Notes under the pieces: generated by a model | The model's input: only the letters and a program-made list of their open reading frames with translations | The model's database searches: none | Told to the model about the DNA's origin: nothing | Shown here: positions 1-12,400 of the stretch, piece after piece | Layout: each line of letters starts with the position of its first letter | Position numbering within the stretch: position 1 is the stretch's first letter | DNA from: Onchidella celtica | Taxonomy: Eukaryota; Mollusca; Gastropoda; Systellommatophora; Onchidiidae | Assembly: GCA_963931925.1 (NCBI GenBank) | Contig: OZ007570.1 | Span: forward strand, 36,097,035 to 36,161,034 | Direction: 5' to 3' | Length of the DNA: 64,000 bases | Translations under genes and position numbers: made by a program

Positions 1-3000
1 TCACAAATTACCTTTATTAATTCAGCAACGATCTTTACATAATTTCACTTTTTTTCTTTTCTAACAATATACTGACTTTAATGAACAAATCAACTGTAAA
101 GTTAGCCCGTATCCTGAGAGAAAATGGAACTAAGCTTTTAATTAGCTACAACTTGAAGTAATTATATTCATTCCTGACATTCATCCCAACAGTGAGAGTA
201 GGTGAAGGAACATAAGTAAATAATGTTACTCGTTTGGAAATGAATTCAAATAAGCGGACCGGCAACCTTTTGACTACATCGAACTTTATCATGTAAATCT
301 CCACTGAATGAAATCAGAATTTGCTGAAGAGACTTCCATACATCTCTCATCACCATATCCATGTATGTTTACTCAAACCCCAATGACACATTGCTGTTTA
401 TGCAATATGGTTACTGGTTACATCCTCTTTTGTTTTTAAATCTCTTAAATCCAGTATATTTTCCTAGGAACTGTGATCAGTTCATATGCTGGAAAGCAAA
501 AGAAGGTATCCTGGCAACATCATGTCTTTAAAGTGCCCCTAAGATATAAAATATCTGATGTTGAGTACTGCATTAACTTGAAAAAACATATACAAAATCA
601 TTGTAGAGAATAAAATGCTTTCACGTTTCTCAGTATGCTGCATTCTGTGAAAATGATATGATTCAGGTAATTAAGATCCTGATTCTGGTTACTGTCAAAA
701 CATCAATAAAATGACAATTCTGGTGGCTCATTATTCGTGCGCGCTTGATTCAGAGATGGTATTTACATAAAATATTTCCGAGCATCTGCCTTGCTGAAGC
801 CTGGACCATTGACTGCTGCTTTGATTTTCAGGTCATTTTAGACAGATATGTATTAAGTAATTATTTGTTTGATATACATATATTTGTTGCCACCCCCCCC
901 CCTCCCCCACAATCTGCAGTGTAATATACACTGCATTTCCATGTTGGAAACAAAAGCATGTTAATTGTTATATTATCTGTGCTTCTTAGCTAAGTAAAAG
1001 TAGAAATGCCAATCTTTATTTCTGAAAGTCAGTCAAGAGCAGACATAGCAGCTGCCAGTAACAAAACTTGACAGGTAATCTAGTTAATTTCTTTTTCATG
1101 ATGGTAAAATGTCTGCACTTTTCTTTCTTTCTAACAGCTGTGACTTATAAACACAACAAATCCACAGACTTTTAATTCCATCCAAAATACAACTATTTAA
1201 CACAGCCAGATTGTTTTGCCACAGTGCTCCTACAGTGTAACCAGCAGGTCATTGCTGTATATAATCATCCGCAGCCAAACGTCAACAATAGCTCAAACTG
1301 TGCAAATTATCAACAACAGAGCTGTCAACATGAAAATAGTAAAAGGAGGTCAATGAGCCAATAAGCACATTGCGAGGTTGCAAATTGCTAAAAGTAATGA
1401 TTTCAAATCTACAGTTTAAATGTGCCATGTACTAGGCCTCTACATAGCTTTTTCCCGCTTAAACGAACAAAAAACTGTGTATATCTACAAAATGCTGTAA
1501 GTTTCATGCTGCTGAAAACAAATCATTGAAACAAAATTTTTAAACCAAATTATGAGACAATAATAGGCCCTGCAATGGCACAAGTGTGAATTACAATCAG
1601 AATGAGGAGAGCAAAAAATTCAGTTGTGGAGTAGAAAAATTCTTCATCCTAAAACAACAATGTAAAAAGTCTGGGTCTTTGAAAATTTCCGCAACATAAA
1701 TTTTACAGCATTTTGAAGATAGGCACAGCTTTCACGCATGTCAGAAGGAAAAGGAGTTGGCAATGAAGAGATTTTTATCACCGAATGTGAAAATTTCTGA
1801 TATAATGTAATAACAGCTACATTTAGCCAAAATTCTTCATTAGATGATCCTATAATGTGTTTTCCATTATATCTATTAATGACTTTATGCTTTTATTTAT
1901 CAAAATCAATTACACTTTTCCTCATGCCCATAATGGATTACAAATTTCATCTTTGTTTTCAAAGACTGATTGCCTGTTATTAAAATAATATGAGAGTAAT
2001 CTTCCCAATGAGGAGAAATTGAGAATTCACACATATGATATTATGGGTAAAATTATTCACTACAGAAATGGAAAATGGGCAAATTAGCAGTGCTCCAAAC
2101 TGAAGAACACATATGGAACCACTTCTGAAAATTGTTGCCAAATAGTGAAATAGACTAGAAGAATTCTTTATGCTTTGCATTTGAATTCAGTTGTCTGAAT
2201 CCTGCAACTGTTCAAAAATTTGATCCATACGAAAAATCTACATGTATTTATGCTCTATGTGGTCATCACACCATTGATATCATCCTTTCTGTGATGTCAA
2301 TTATGTGTTTGCAATTTCACTTCCTGCTGTTTACTCCTGAGGTCCAAGGGGCTCTTTCTTTATGTACTCAATACTTAACATCTTATTTTTTGTGTAAATT
2401 CAATCAAATGGAAGCAAATTTAGTGGAACAAGCACACCTGTCAAAAACTCCCATAAACAAAAATGTGATAAACAGTTTATAGATTACCCCATAGCAACAG
2501 TATTATGCATCAATATTCTGAATCCCGTAACCTCCTCCATCTCTTGTGAACCCAAGTACGCTGGCTCCTTATAAAAATAAACTGTGATAATGCAATCCAC
2601 ATCAAAACAAAATTGCATGACTTTTCAGTGTCCTGCCATCTGAACTGATGCCCTGGCCTAATCATTCTGTGGGAAGCTTTTCCTGATAGTCACTTCTAAT
2701 TGCTCAACTTCTGAAGTGTTGTATTAAATGTCCTCACATATCCCGAAATTATGGTTCTAGGGTGTATGATAAAACATTGCCGTGGTACTGCTATATTCTA
2801 TCACCACATCGTCACATTTTGAGAAAATCACTTACAAAGTTTTGTAGTTAAACTTTACACAGTTCTAGATCAAACTTTTAACTGATTCGCTACAACCACA
2901 AGCTGCTCTGAGTGGTCGATCTGAAAACCACCTATTTCAAATAGTACATGAAAATTACTATAAGACACATTCTTTGTTTGGTTAGCAATAATTTGGCATT

Positions 3001-3302
3001 TTACCACATTTCTCCAAAACTCCTTTACAGCCATATTCCTGATCACTGTCTTTCAAAGAACTCTTGTTCTCTGAAAGAAACTAGTTGGAAGTGAATCTGT
3101 TAACATTTGGAAAATTTACTCCTAGAGGTGAGATGCCTTCACGATATTTGCAGGAATATAAGTTATGCCACACCATGGGCTTACCTCAATTTTTGTAAGA
3201 GTTGGAAGTCGCATAAAGCAATGCTGGGGCGATGAACCAAATCAAAAGGTTTGTACTGAATGGTATAATTCATGCACAATGCAACAGCTACATCCTACTT
3301 AC
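1..3302. other. AT-rich sequence downstream of cry exon 9, no gene recognised
   Basis: Presumably intron or 3' flank of cry. I looked on the minus strand for the missing CRY block (Y-L-P ... E-P-W) and did not find it. A C run is at 893-907. No transposon ends or RNA gene were recognised. Confidence 0.5.
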
Positions 3303-3454
3303 CTAACAAAATCTCCTGATGGATCAGCTCGTTTTCCAAACCCAACAGGACAGTAACAATGGAAAAATTGTTGGAAAAATGCTGAGCAAGACAACCACAT
3401 CCACATTCCTGCATTTACACTCCAGTCAGCATCCAGGAGCATTTCATCAAACAC
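3303..3454 (-). CDS. cry: cry coding exon 9
   Basis: It encodes [20 protein letters not shown], then [20 protein letters not shown] and [10 protein letters not shown]. It ends in phase 2 at a good GTAAGT donor, so at least one more coding exon must follow toward lower coordinates. Confidence 0.94.
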
Positions 3455-6400
3455 CTGTGCCAGAACAAATAATAATAACAGAAACATTAAACTGTGATGA
3501 AATTATATGACATTGGTCAAATACAGGGATATGACTCATAGATGAAAATTGAACAATATGACTAAAGAGACACAAAGGAAGCCACTGCCTCAAATTTGTG
3601 CCCTTGTGTAAGAAATCCTGAAAGCAAAACACAAGAACACATCTTCATGTGAATTATCCATTTCAAAATGGCCACTGGTTTACTTCATTCTATTTATTAG
3701 TAATTCCTTTGTGTCACATTTCTTGAACACAATAATCATGATGATAATATTGGTGGAACCAAAATGTCACTTTAGCGAAAATCTTGTGATGAGCTGACAA
3801 TTTTCATCTATGATAAATGATTCAGAGACGACAAATGCAGTAGTTCACATTGCAAACCTCTTATGCCAAGTGCTCAGTTCTGAGGAACAATTTGCATAAA
3901 GTAAAGAAACATCAGGCTTTGCTGTTGCAGACTTTCAATTAAACTGCAGGTGCAAGAAGGCGAGAGTTTATTCCTGGGATATAAATGGACAGTATGCCAC
4001 TGGATGCTACTCTCTTGCAATTCAAAATTAATTATAGTTTCTAAACAGGCTAAGATCAACAACTTGATTTAAAAATGTTTATACACATTTACAAAACTCT
4101 TTTCAGGTCAATACCAAACAATTTTTAGAATTTTTCCTAATGCAATCAAATTTACACAGCACTATTCAATTCTATTTGTGAAATTTAGATTGATAAAGCT
4201 CTGAATACCAATCATAAATAAAGTATCAAAAAGACCGTGAAAGGTGCAAAGTGGCAGTTATCATGCCGAGGTGCCTTAAAGCCCCAAACTCTATAGTACC
4301 TTTTACACGGCTATTGTGCACTTTATAACTAATAAATACTTAATTCGTCAACACTGAATTGTGTTCCTAAAAAGGAGCAGTGAGTTTGGGGCAATACAGT
4401 GGAAATGCTCAGTGCCCTCCTCCAATTGTCCAAATCTAGGAATTCAAATACATTCAAAGTAGTGAAAAAAATGGTAGAACTATATTTGTATGGAAACCAT
4501 ACCTTCATTCCCTCTTCCCATGATATCCATAAGTCTCCTCTGGTGAGAAAACAAGCGACCGCATGCCTTGCCAAGTGGTGAATCCACCCCTCCTTTCTCA
4601 GCTGTACCATGATAGCATCTATCCATGGGAAACCTGTCATACCCTGAAAAATTAACCATGCGAATTTTATGACCAAATAATTCCAAAATATCTTTTAGAA
4701 GAGCCAGATTTCTTACCAAGTACAAAAATCATATAAATCTTTTTTGTTTCATAAAAAGACTAATTCAAATGTCGCACTGTTGTTTTTGCTTAGTTTTTTT
4801 TTTATGAAAGTGACTTCAATGCAACCACCTCCCTTGCGTAAATGGTTTTTTTCTCTTTTATTATACTCATACTCTACAGAATATGTTGCGAATATGTTGC
4901 AACAAGCTAACAATGTTTAGCCTCACGAAGTAGCGAAAATCACTGACCATATGAAAAGAAATAAACCTCTTATGTGACTGCATTAAGCCAACAAAGATAG
5001 ATAGTAATATTCCATCTCGGTCTTCAACTGGAAACATTTTGTCAGGTCTGCTTACCTCAGCCCATTTTGCCAAGGCTTCTGGATTGTGTTCCCATGGAAT
5101 CTGAACACAAATGGAATTGCCCACCATTCGGTCAAAATTTGGGTTGTTGGTTGCCACTGTGTAAAAAAATTCCCTCCACAACAGTTGGCCATGCAAAGCT
5201 AAAGGTGGGTCAGCTCCTTTTTTAACCTGAAAATGGTGAAAATGTGGGTCAGTGCAATCAAACAAAAAAAAAGGAAACTGTATCTAACACATATTCTCAT
5301 ATACTCCTTTATGCTACAGAATATATCTTGATATATGTCGTAGACCCACACAGCTATCAAAAGAAATTTCTGACCATCCATGTGACATTTTGTGGCAATC
5401 AGAAAATACAATGAATAATTGCATGAGACCTTCACAGTTATTTTCCATTCCATTCTAATATCTATTCCCATGAATTGTGTTGATAAAACCTGCTCAGAAT
5501 GAGAGACATTTTGCAATGGTAAACAAAGTTAAATTACTGTCAGTTCTTAAACATTGTCATGTGCTGGAAAATTTGATATTCTGTTTAGTTAACATCTTTA
5601 ATCAAGTTATTATTTCACGCACACAGGAGCATGAATTAAAATGTTCTAATGGCTTGTGTACAGAAAGTCCCACACTGACTCTAAAAAATCTTTAAAAAAC
5701 AACATAGGTTAGCACTGTTCTGAGAGAAATTTAAAAACTATATTCTTTGAAGTTCCTGGCTAAGGTAATGTAAAGTTAGAATCTAGCAATCTGTACACAA
5801 TGTATATACCTGGGTCAACACCTTTCCTGAACAGTTTTTCACATTAAAGAATTACCTCCTCTGCCCCTTACCTTTTTATACAACTCTGTGAGCTTCCAAT
5901 AGAATGTGCGCGGTGATAAACAACCAAATCTGAGATAGGGACTGAGGCCAGTGCCACTTGGATACAAGGATTGAGGGTTCATCTTCGGCCGCTCAAAACT
6001 GGCAACCCAAGCCTAGGATAACAAAAGATGGTGATATTTTGAATATAAATGATAACAATTTCCTCGTGTTCTGATCTCAAAACCAGAAGTTAGAGTGAAA
6101 TAAAGATTTGAGAGAAATGCTTCAGACAAGTTTCATAAATCTTGAACTTCTTTCTTTATCTGGCTTTATTAAAGTTTGATATGCCAGAAATGTTTACAAA
6201 ACTAGCCAATATAATTCATTTCACAAGATTTAGTAACTTATGAAATTCTATGGATCAGAGACATTGGTATGGTATCATTTATCAAATGACATTGTAATAA
6301 TAAATGTCTCGGTGCGTGCCACACGTTTTCAAAATTACAATAACAAATGTAAATGTTTAACCCTCAACATGTTTTGGAAATATTCAGCTAAAGAACAAAT

Positions 6401-9400
6401 ACTTTTTAATGACTTGTTTAAAACTGGAATACGTCCAGACAAATCTGATGAAAGCATTACTGAATGCACATACAAATCTCATGACCACACCAAAGCTCAC
6501 TTTTCTTTCTAAATGTCTGTATAATCTGGCCAAAGCCTCTGACTCCCCACCCCGAAACTGTGCTGGCCCCAAGCTGTCTGTATCAAAACCTGAAGAGAAA
6601 AAAAAGAAGTGACATAAAAGAATATTGCTCACTGATAATATTATAAGCGTGTTCCATTTCTCTTCACTACCAGTACAGAGGGTGCCAGATAATGCACAGA
6701 TGGGTATTCTTGGGGAAGTTTGATTTAAAAAAAGGTAACAGCTTTATGTAAATCCAAAATGTAGTTGTATTATTAAGAGAAACTACAATTTACCTCAAAT
6801 ACTGAAATTTCAATGTCTGATTTTGCATTTGGAGTGATCTTACACATTTAAAAGTAAATGTACACTTAAATTTTCAAAATAAAAACTAATTTGTCATTCA
6901 TAGACAATGTAACTTAGTAGTGATGAAGTTGAATAAATTATCCTTTTTAATTAAGTGATACAGTAGTCTCCGTCTAAGAACTCGTCGCCTCAGAAGCCGA
7001 TCCGCCTTAGAACCCGCTGTTGCCGCGAAACAGAATTTTTTCACTGTAATTTACATGCGTAAGAACCCGCTCCGAAATGAAAAATCCGCCAAAGAACCCG
7101 GCATTTGACCGAGAGACGAGCACACTTTTACATAAAATGTCCATATTAATTATTATTAAACGCAAAATTCTCTTTCAAGTAGACGGGATAGAACAAAGCC
7201 ACACAGTACAGTGAAAGAGAACGGGTGGAGGGAAGCTAGGGGGAGGCGAACCGTACAAAGGGTGGAGCCCAGTTACGTCTTCCGTGTGCAAGCAGGCCAT
7301 TCCTAGACTAAATTAGCATAGTCATCACCTAACATCTATTGTTGTCTAACTCGAGGGGCAGAATTTTATACGTAATTGACCACGTGCTTGGTTTGGACGG
7401 CACATATACTTAGGGCTGATTGTGCAATGTGGTTATTACACAGGGGATCACTGGGCCTCGTGCTGTCTAAAATCGGCGGCTGTGATTCACAACTTGATTG
7501 TTCAGTCTGAATCATTCCATTCGTTACACAATCATCACTGTAAGAAAAGAGCATTCTGCTAGCCATAAGTCGTAACTTTGACCATTCGCATTTAAAAAAA
7601 AAAAAAAAAAAAAGTTCAACGCTTAATTTTCATTATGAGGTCACGAACCAGGTCCGAGCAATCAAGGGGGACAAGCCATGGACACGGGTAGTCAAATATG
7701 GGTGGCATCATTTGGTATTCGCCTAAGTGCCCGGTCCGCCTAAGAACCCGCTTTTTCTGTCTCCCGTTGACCGGGTTCTTAGACGGAGACTACTGTAGTA
7801 GTAATTTTGTGGCAAAGAAACTGATAATACCAAATTTTGTTTTTGAAGGTCAATTCCCGAGACGGGTGAAATTGGAAGATATACAGGAAGAAAGTCATAT
7901 GGTGTACACACAAGCCGGTGCTATAAAGCAAAGTGTGTTGCAATTTTGTGCCCTTTTGAATGAGATACACTTCTTGAATACAAAAATTAAAAAAAAATCC
8001 TCACATGCAAATCCATTTCACAATGTCTGCTACATTACTTTATTCCGCCCAGCTCATGATTACTTTGTTTCACATTTCATGAACACGATAAATCCTTGAT
8101 CATCTGAGCAGAAACTTTCACCCAACAGAAGAAACAAAATCTTATTTTAGCAGAAATCCTCTTTAAAAAAACAAAAAACTGATAAAATTCATCTATTCTA
8201 CGACAATTGTAGCCAGAAACACAACCTACCCAATTCATCAAGAGAAGGAACACTAAATCTATCATCATGATCATCAGTGATAGGGGTGATCACATCTGCG
8301 ACCATTTGAGAGGTAAGGGTCTCACAGGGCTGGTGTGGAGGCTGAAGTGTGGACAAAATGGACTGGAATCTTTTGTATGTGAGGGGCGGGCTGTTCCCAT
8401 TAGCTGCAATGACTCTGTGGGAAAGAAATGACAGGTTTGAATAATACAGTAATCATAAAGAAAGACACCATTCTCAACTATGCTGACTAAGGGGACACTT
8501 TGGTCTAGAGGCAAGGTGCTCCTCTCATGCTGAATGTACTGGGTTCAATTCTCGGTCAGCACCAGCAAGTTAGAATTTTTTTTGGGGAAATTCCTGTCCC
8601 TGATACCATGTTAGGTAGGATCAAACACCTAGTCTTCTCAGATAAGGATGAAATACTCGGAGGGCCTGTGTGCACGTTGCGCACGTTAAGATACCTTGGC
8701 AGCTAGAAGTCAAGAAGAGTGAGGTGTAAATGCCAAGAGTAGCAAACCTCCTAAAATAAAGGCCTAAAACACAACCACATTGGCTACTCACCAATAAATT
8801 CAGGCTTACTGTCATGCATGTGATAAAACTTTATGCTCATTTTATGAGTAAATTTGATATTTATGCCAGATATCTTGACAATTTTTTTTTAGTTATGCAA
8901 AAGACATGTCATGTATAAGTGAAGTCAAACACACTAAACAGATAAATTAGGGAGTCTTGTGAGTCCAGCGCTCTGTTGTGTGAGCAAATACAGGCAGTAG
9001 CTTTTACTACTCTAATTTCTAAAGGGGGGGCTAGGGATTAGGATGTTGAGGGCTTAGTGGTAGAAAGAACACCCTTACATGGATGACAAACATATGCAGG
9101 TTTATTCAAGGAAACAAAGGTCGCAATGGTGAAGGACAAAGTTCTTTCACTCTGAACGTTGAATTTGTTCAGGAAATATGACATCTTAATATTTAGATCA
9201 ATACGACATTTTTGTTCAGAGATTAGGATGTCCAAATCTCATTATTACTGGATCTCTCAGTCTTTAGAGGGATATCATACTAACCCCAGATCGTCACAGC
9301 CACTTGCTGCAAACAAAATGTACACCCAAGAAATAATGGCAGAAGCTGGCTGTGTCTGCCCGGGCTTAATATAATGGGGTCTTCCCGGGTTTACTAAAAA

Positions 9401-12400
9401 AAAAATAAAGGAAATCATGATGTGCCCTTCTTGTCTTCCAGGAGCTGACTGTGCCATTCTAAGGCTTAGTATGATACCCCCTTTACACAATGGAAACCTT
9501 ACCCATCTCTATCAGTTGATTAATGCACCCATGTACTCTTGCTTCCCTGCATGTTTAACCTCCCTAGCTCAAAAACTTTGAATGTCAACATGATGTATTG
9601 GCAACATCAGCAGTGCCCCGAATAAATGCTGACATTCATTGTTGTATGTATATGAAACAAAGACAATTATGATGTTGTTTTCCGTCAGTTAATTAACGGC
9701 AGAGAATGAGCACCTCCAGCTCCGCACGCCATGGGTAATTTGTCTATGCACGTATACAATTTCTATCGCAAAATTGCTGACACGTCACAGTGATGTGTAT
9801 TGTATTAACATAATGCTTTGGCCATCTACTGCGCCATAAAATACATCCAATCTTGCTATTAACTGATACGACCTTGCACCTACTCCCACTGTTCTTGGCT
9901 ATTTCATCAGACACCCACTCTTTATTACAAGACTCGGATAAATTCCATCAACTGCCATAATGTAGCAACATACACTCAAATGCACAATGATGATTTAAAA
10001 AAAACAACAACACAAAAACAGAAACGTAAAAAAAAACAACTCTCAAACAGTCACATGAAGCACAAACATGTAAAAAACAGGCTATGCCCTTCTCTAGAGT
10101 TAAGATCACAAGTTCAACTAAAAAGGCCAGAACAGATCATGAGAATGTTTCAAATTTCTGCAAACAAATACGTCCCCCCATCCCGCCTCCCCCTCCTCGC
10201 ATGATGCACAAACAAGTTTAAAAAACTCTCCAAGCTCTCTCTGGTGTTAAGATATCACCATTTAGGCTCCAAAAGAAATATTATAAAAACTACATGCTTG
10301 TGTCCTCTTCCAGGCAGTTCCAACATTTGTGTGAGCCTCATATATCTAGGAAATGTAAGAGGTTATGCCTACAATAGATTTCAATGGCATATTAGGTTTC
10401 CTAGGTTTGCAACATTGTCATTACTAGTAAGCTCGCAGCTTTTGCTCCGCAGTTGTCACCCGTAGAATTATGACGTATCTAAGCTAATTGTTAGGCTTAT
10501 GACCTCAGTAAAGATGTTATAAACCAGGAATTGTGACTCACACAGTACCTCATTGCGCAATGCAATTTATGACTCTTTCACGCATTTCATTTTTTATGCA
10601 GTTTCTGCGTCATTGTGAAAAGCCCCGCAAATTGCCCGCAAATAAATATGCCTTGTGTGTTCCAATTAACCGCAAATATGCAGTGTGTGTTCCATTTGAC
10701 GGCCAAGCCTACGATGCAAGGGGAAAAAAAATCTAAGTGGCTGAAATAGGGGACAATCAAATGTTCAGAAACACTGACATTTGTCACAGGCTTTGGGAAA
10801 TCAACCATAGATATACTGCATAAGTGCATAAATGCATGTGTAGATACAGATGAATGAAACGTTCCACAGGGCCATACACTAAAACTACCTCAAGAATACT
10901 AATGCTTGTAAATAAATCATTTGGAGTGCCTACATTAGTTCAGAAAATGGGCAGAACAAAATGTCACACTCTCATAATGAAAGTATTGCGTTGGTCGCAT
11001 GTGTTAAAGGTACGCTCAGACGGTAATGAGGGTAATTGCTTCGCCTATTTGTCCATGCTGTGATAATTGTTCCTACGGTGTGGAATTTTCAAGTTCAAGG
11101 CAGCATTCCAAAGGGGTATATGAGAATGTACAAAGGTTTACCATTTCATTTATTGTGCCACCCATGAAAAACCAAGACCTTTACAGTAATGAAGGTCCTT
11201 AAACTGTTAGTGAGTCAGTGTGGACATAACTATTACATTTTGTGCTGTTGTGGGCAAAAATCAGGGACAGGAACTGAGAGAAAATTTCCCAAACTTTTGA
11301 TGGGGACAAGGTGGTCTAGAGGCAAGGTGCTCGCCTCTCGTGCCAAGGGTCCCGGGTTCGAAGCCCGGGCTGTGCAGGCATGTTGGAAATTGGGATTTTT
11401 CTCATATTTCGTGTCCCTGATTCTATTGAGGGGTAGGATCGAGTACCTAGTCTTCTCGGATAAGGACGAAAAAATTCGGAGGGCCCGTGTGCACGTTGCG
11501 CACGTTAAAGATACCTTGGCAGTTGGAAATCGTAAAGAGCAGGCCGAACAGGCCGCTGCCCGGGCAAAACTAAATTAAATTCATCCCTACCAGTCCCTCC
11601 CCCTCCCCCCCCAAAAAAAAACGCCGACCGGCGCTGCACTGTGGCGACGACGTGCCTGCTCCAGTTATAACTGGGCTGCAATGGCACAAAGGCAAAATTT
11701 CCCAAATGGGATTAAAGAGTTATACAAATACAAATACAAAATACAAAATGTAACAATAAATGCATCTCACCGCCAACCACACTATACACATGACATAGGC
11801 CCATACATAAAAATGCTGAACAACACATAAAAGAGTACATACTACAGAATAAAAAAAAAGACATAAAAACCAAGAAATTTCCAGAGGATTCCAATCCTTA
11901 AACAATGAGAGGGGATAAGAAAAGAAGTTTCTTTGGCTATGCTATCATTAACAAGAAGTCTGACAATCTCATAGACATTCACTGATTCAGTATACAGGAT
12001 GAAGTGTGATAAACTAAAACTGAAATAATGGCCCACTGCAACAAAACAAAATATATGTGGATATATTGTAATGGAATATCGGTACTTGTAATCGTAGTGT
12101 GTCAATAAGAACACCACTACCGGAAGTTAAATAAACATGTGATGACCAACACGTTGTGTTCTATTCTACTTGTCCCTGTCCAAGTCATACTTTGTAAAGT
12201 CCCAAGAACCTTACATGGTGTCAGAACCATTCGAATTCAAGCCTCACAAGTAAGGAACAGGTGGGAAGTACTTGTTTCGTCTACTCGCCAGGCCATCGCC
12301 CAAAGAATTGTCGATAACCGCCACCATCCCTTTAACGGTTATAGTCGGCGAATCAACGGGACAAAGAGACATTCGAGAACAAACGTTCCGGTTTTTTTTT

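Larger units (their letters stand above)
3455..6500. other. cry introns between exons 5 and 9
   Basis: Four short introns (3455-4502, 4644-5055, 5227-5871, 6013-6500). They are AT-rich with no further coding or repeat structure that I could recognise. Confidence 0.6.

Noticed and set aside
765..835. Minus-strand stretch reading DLKIKAAVNGPGFSKADARK before a stop, considered as a terminal cry exon
   Set aside because: It has no similarity to the expected CRY block and no convincing acceptor.
7698..8099. 133-codon plus-strand frame
   Set aside because: It straddles the end of the pogo-like element and cry intron, antisense to cry, with no family features.
11189..11578. 129-codon plus-strand frame, with a related one at 33877-34131
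   Set aside because: Both lie in SINE copies and share peptides only because the SINEs are homologous.
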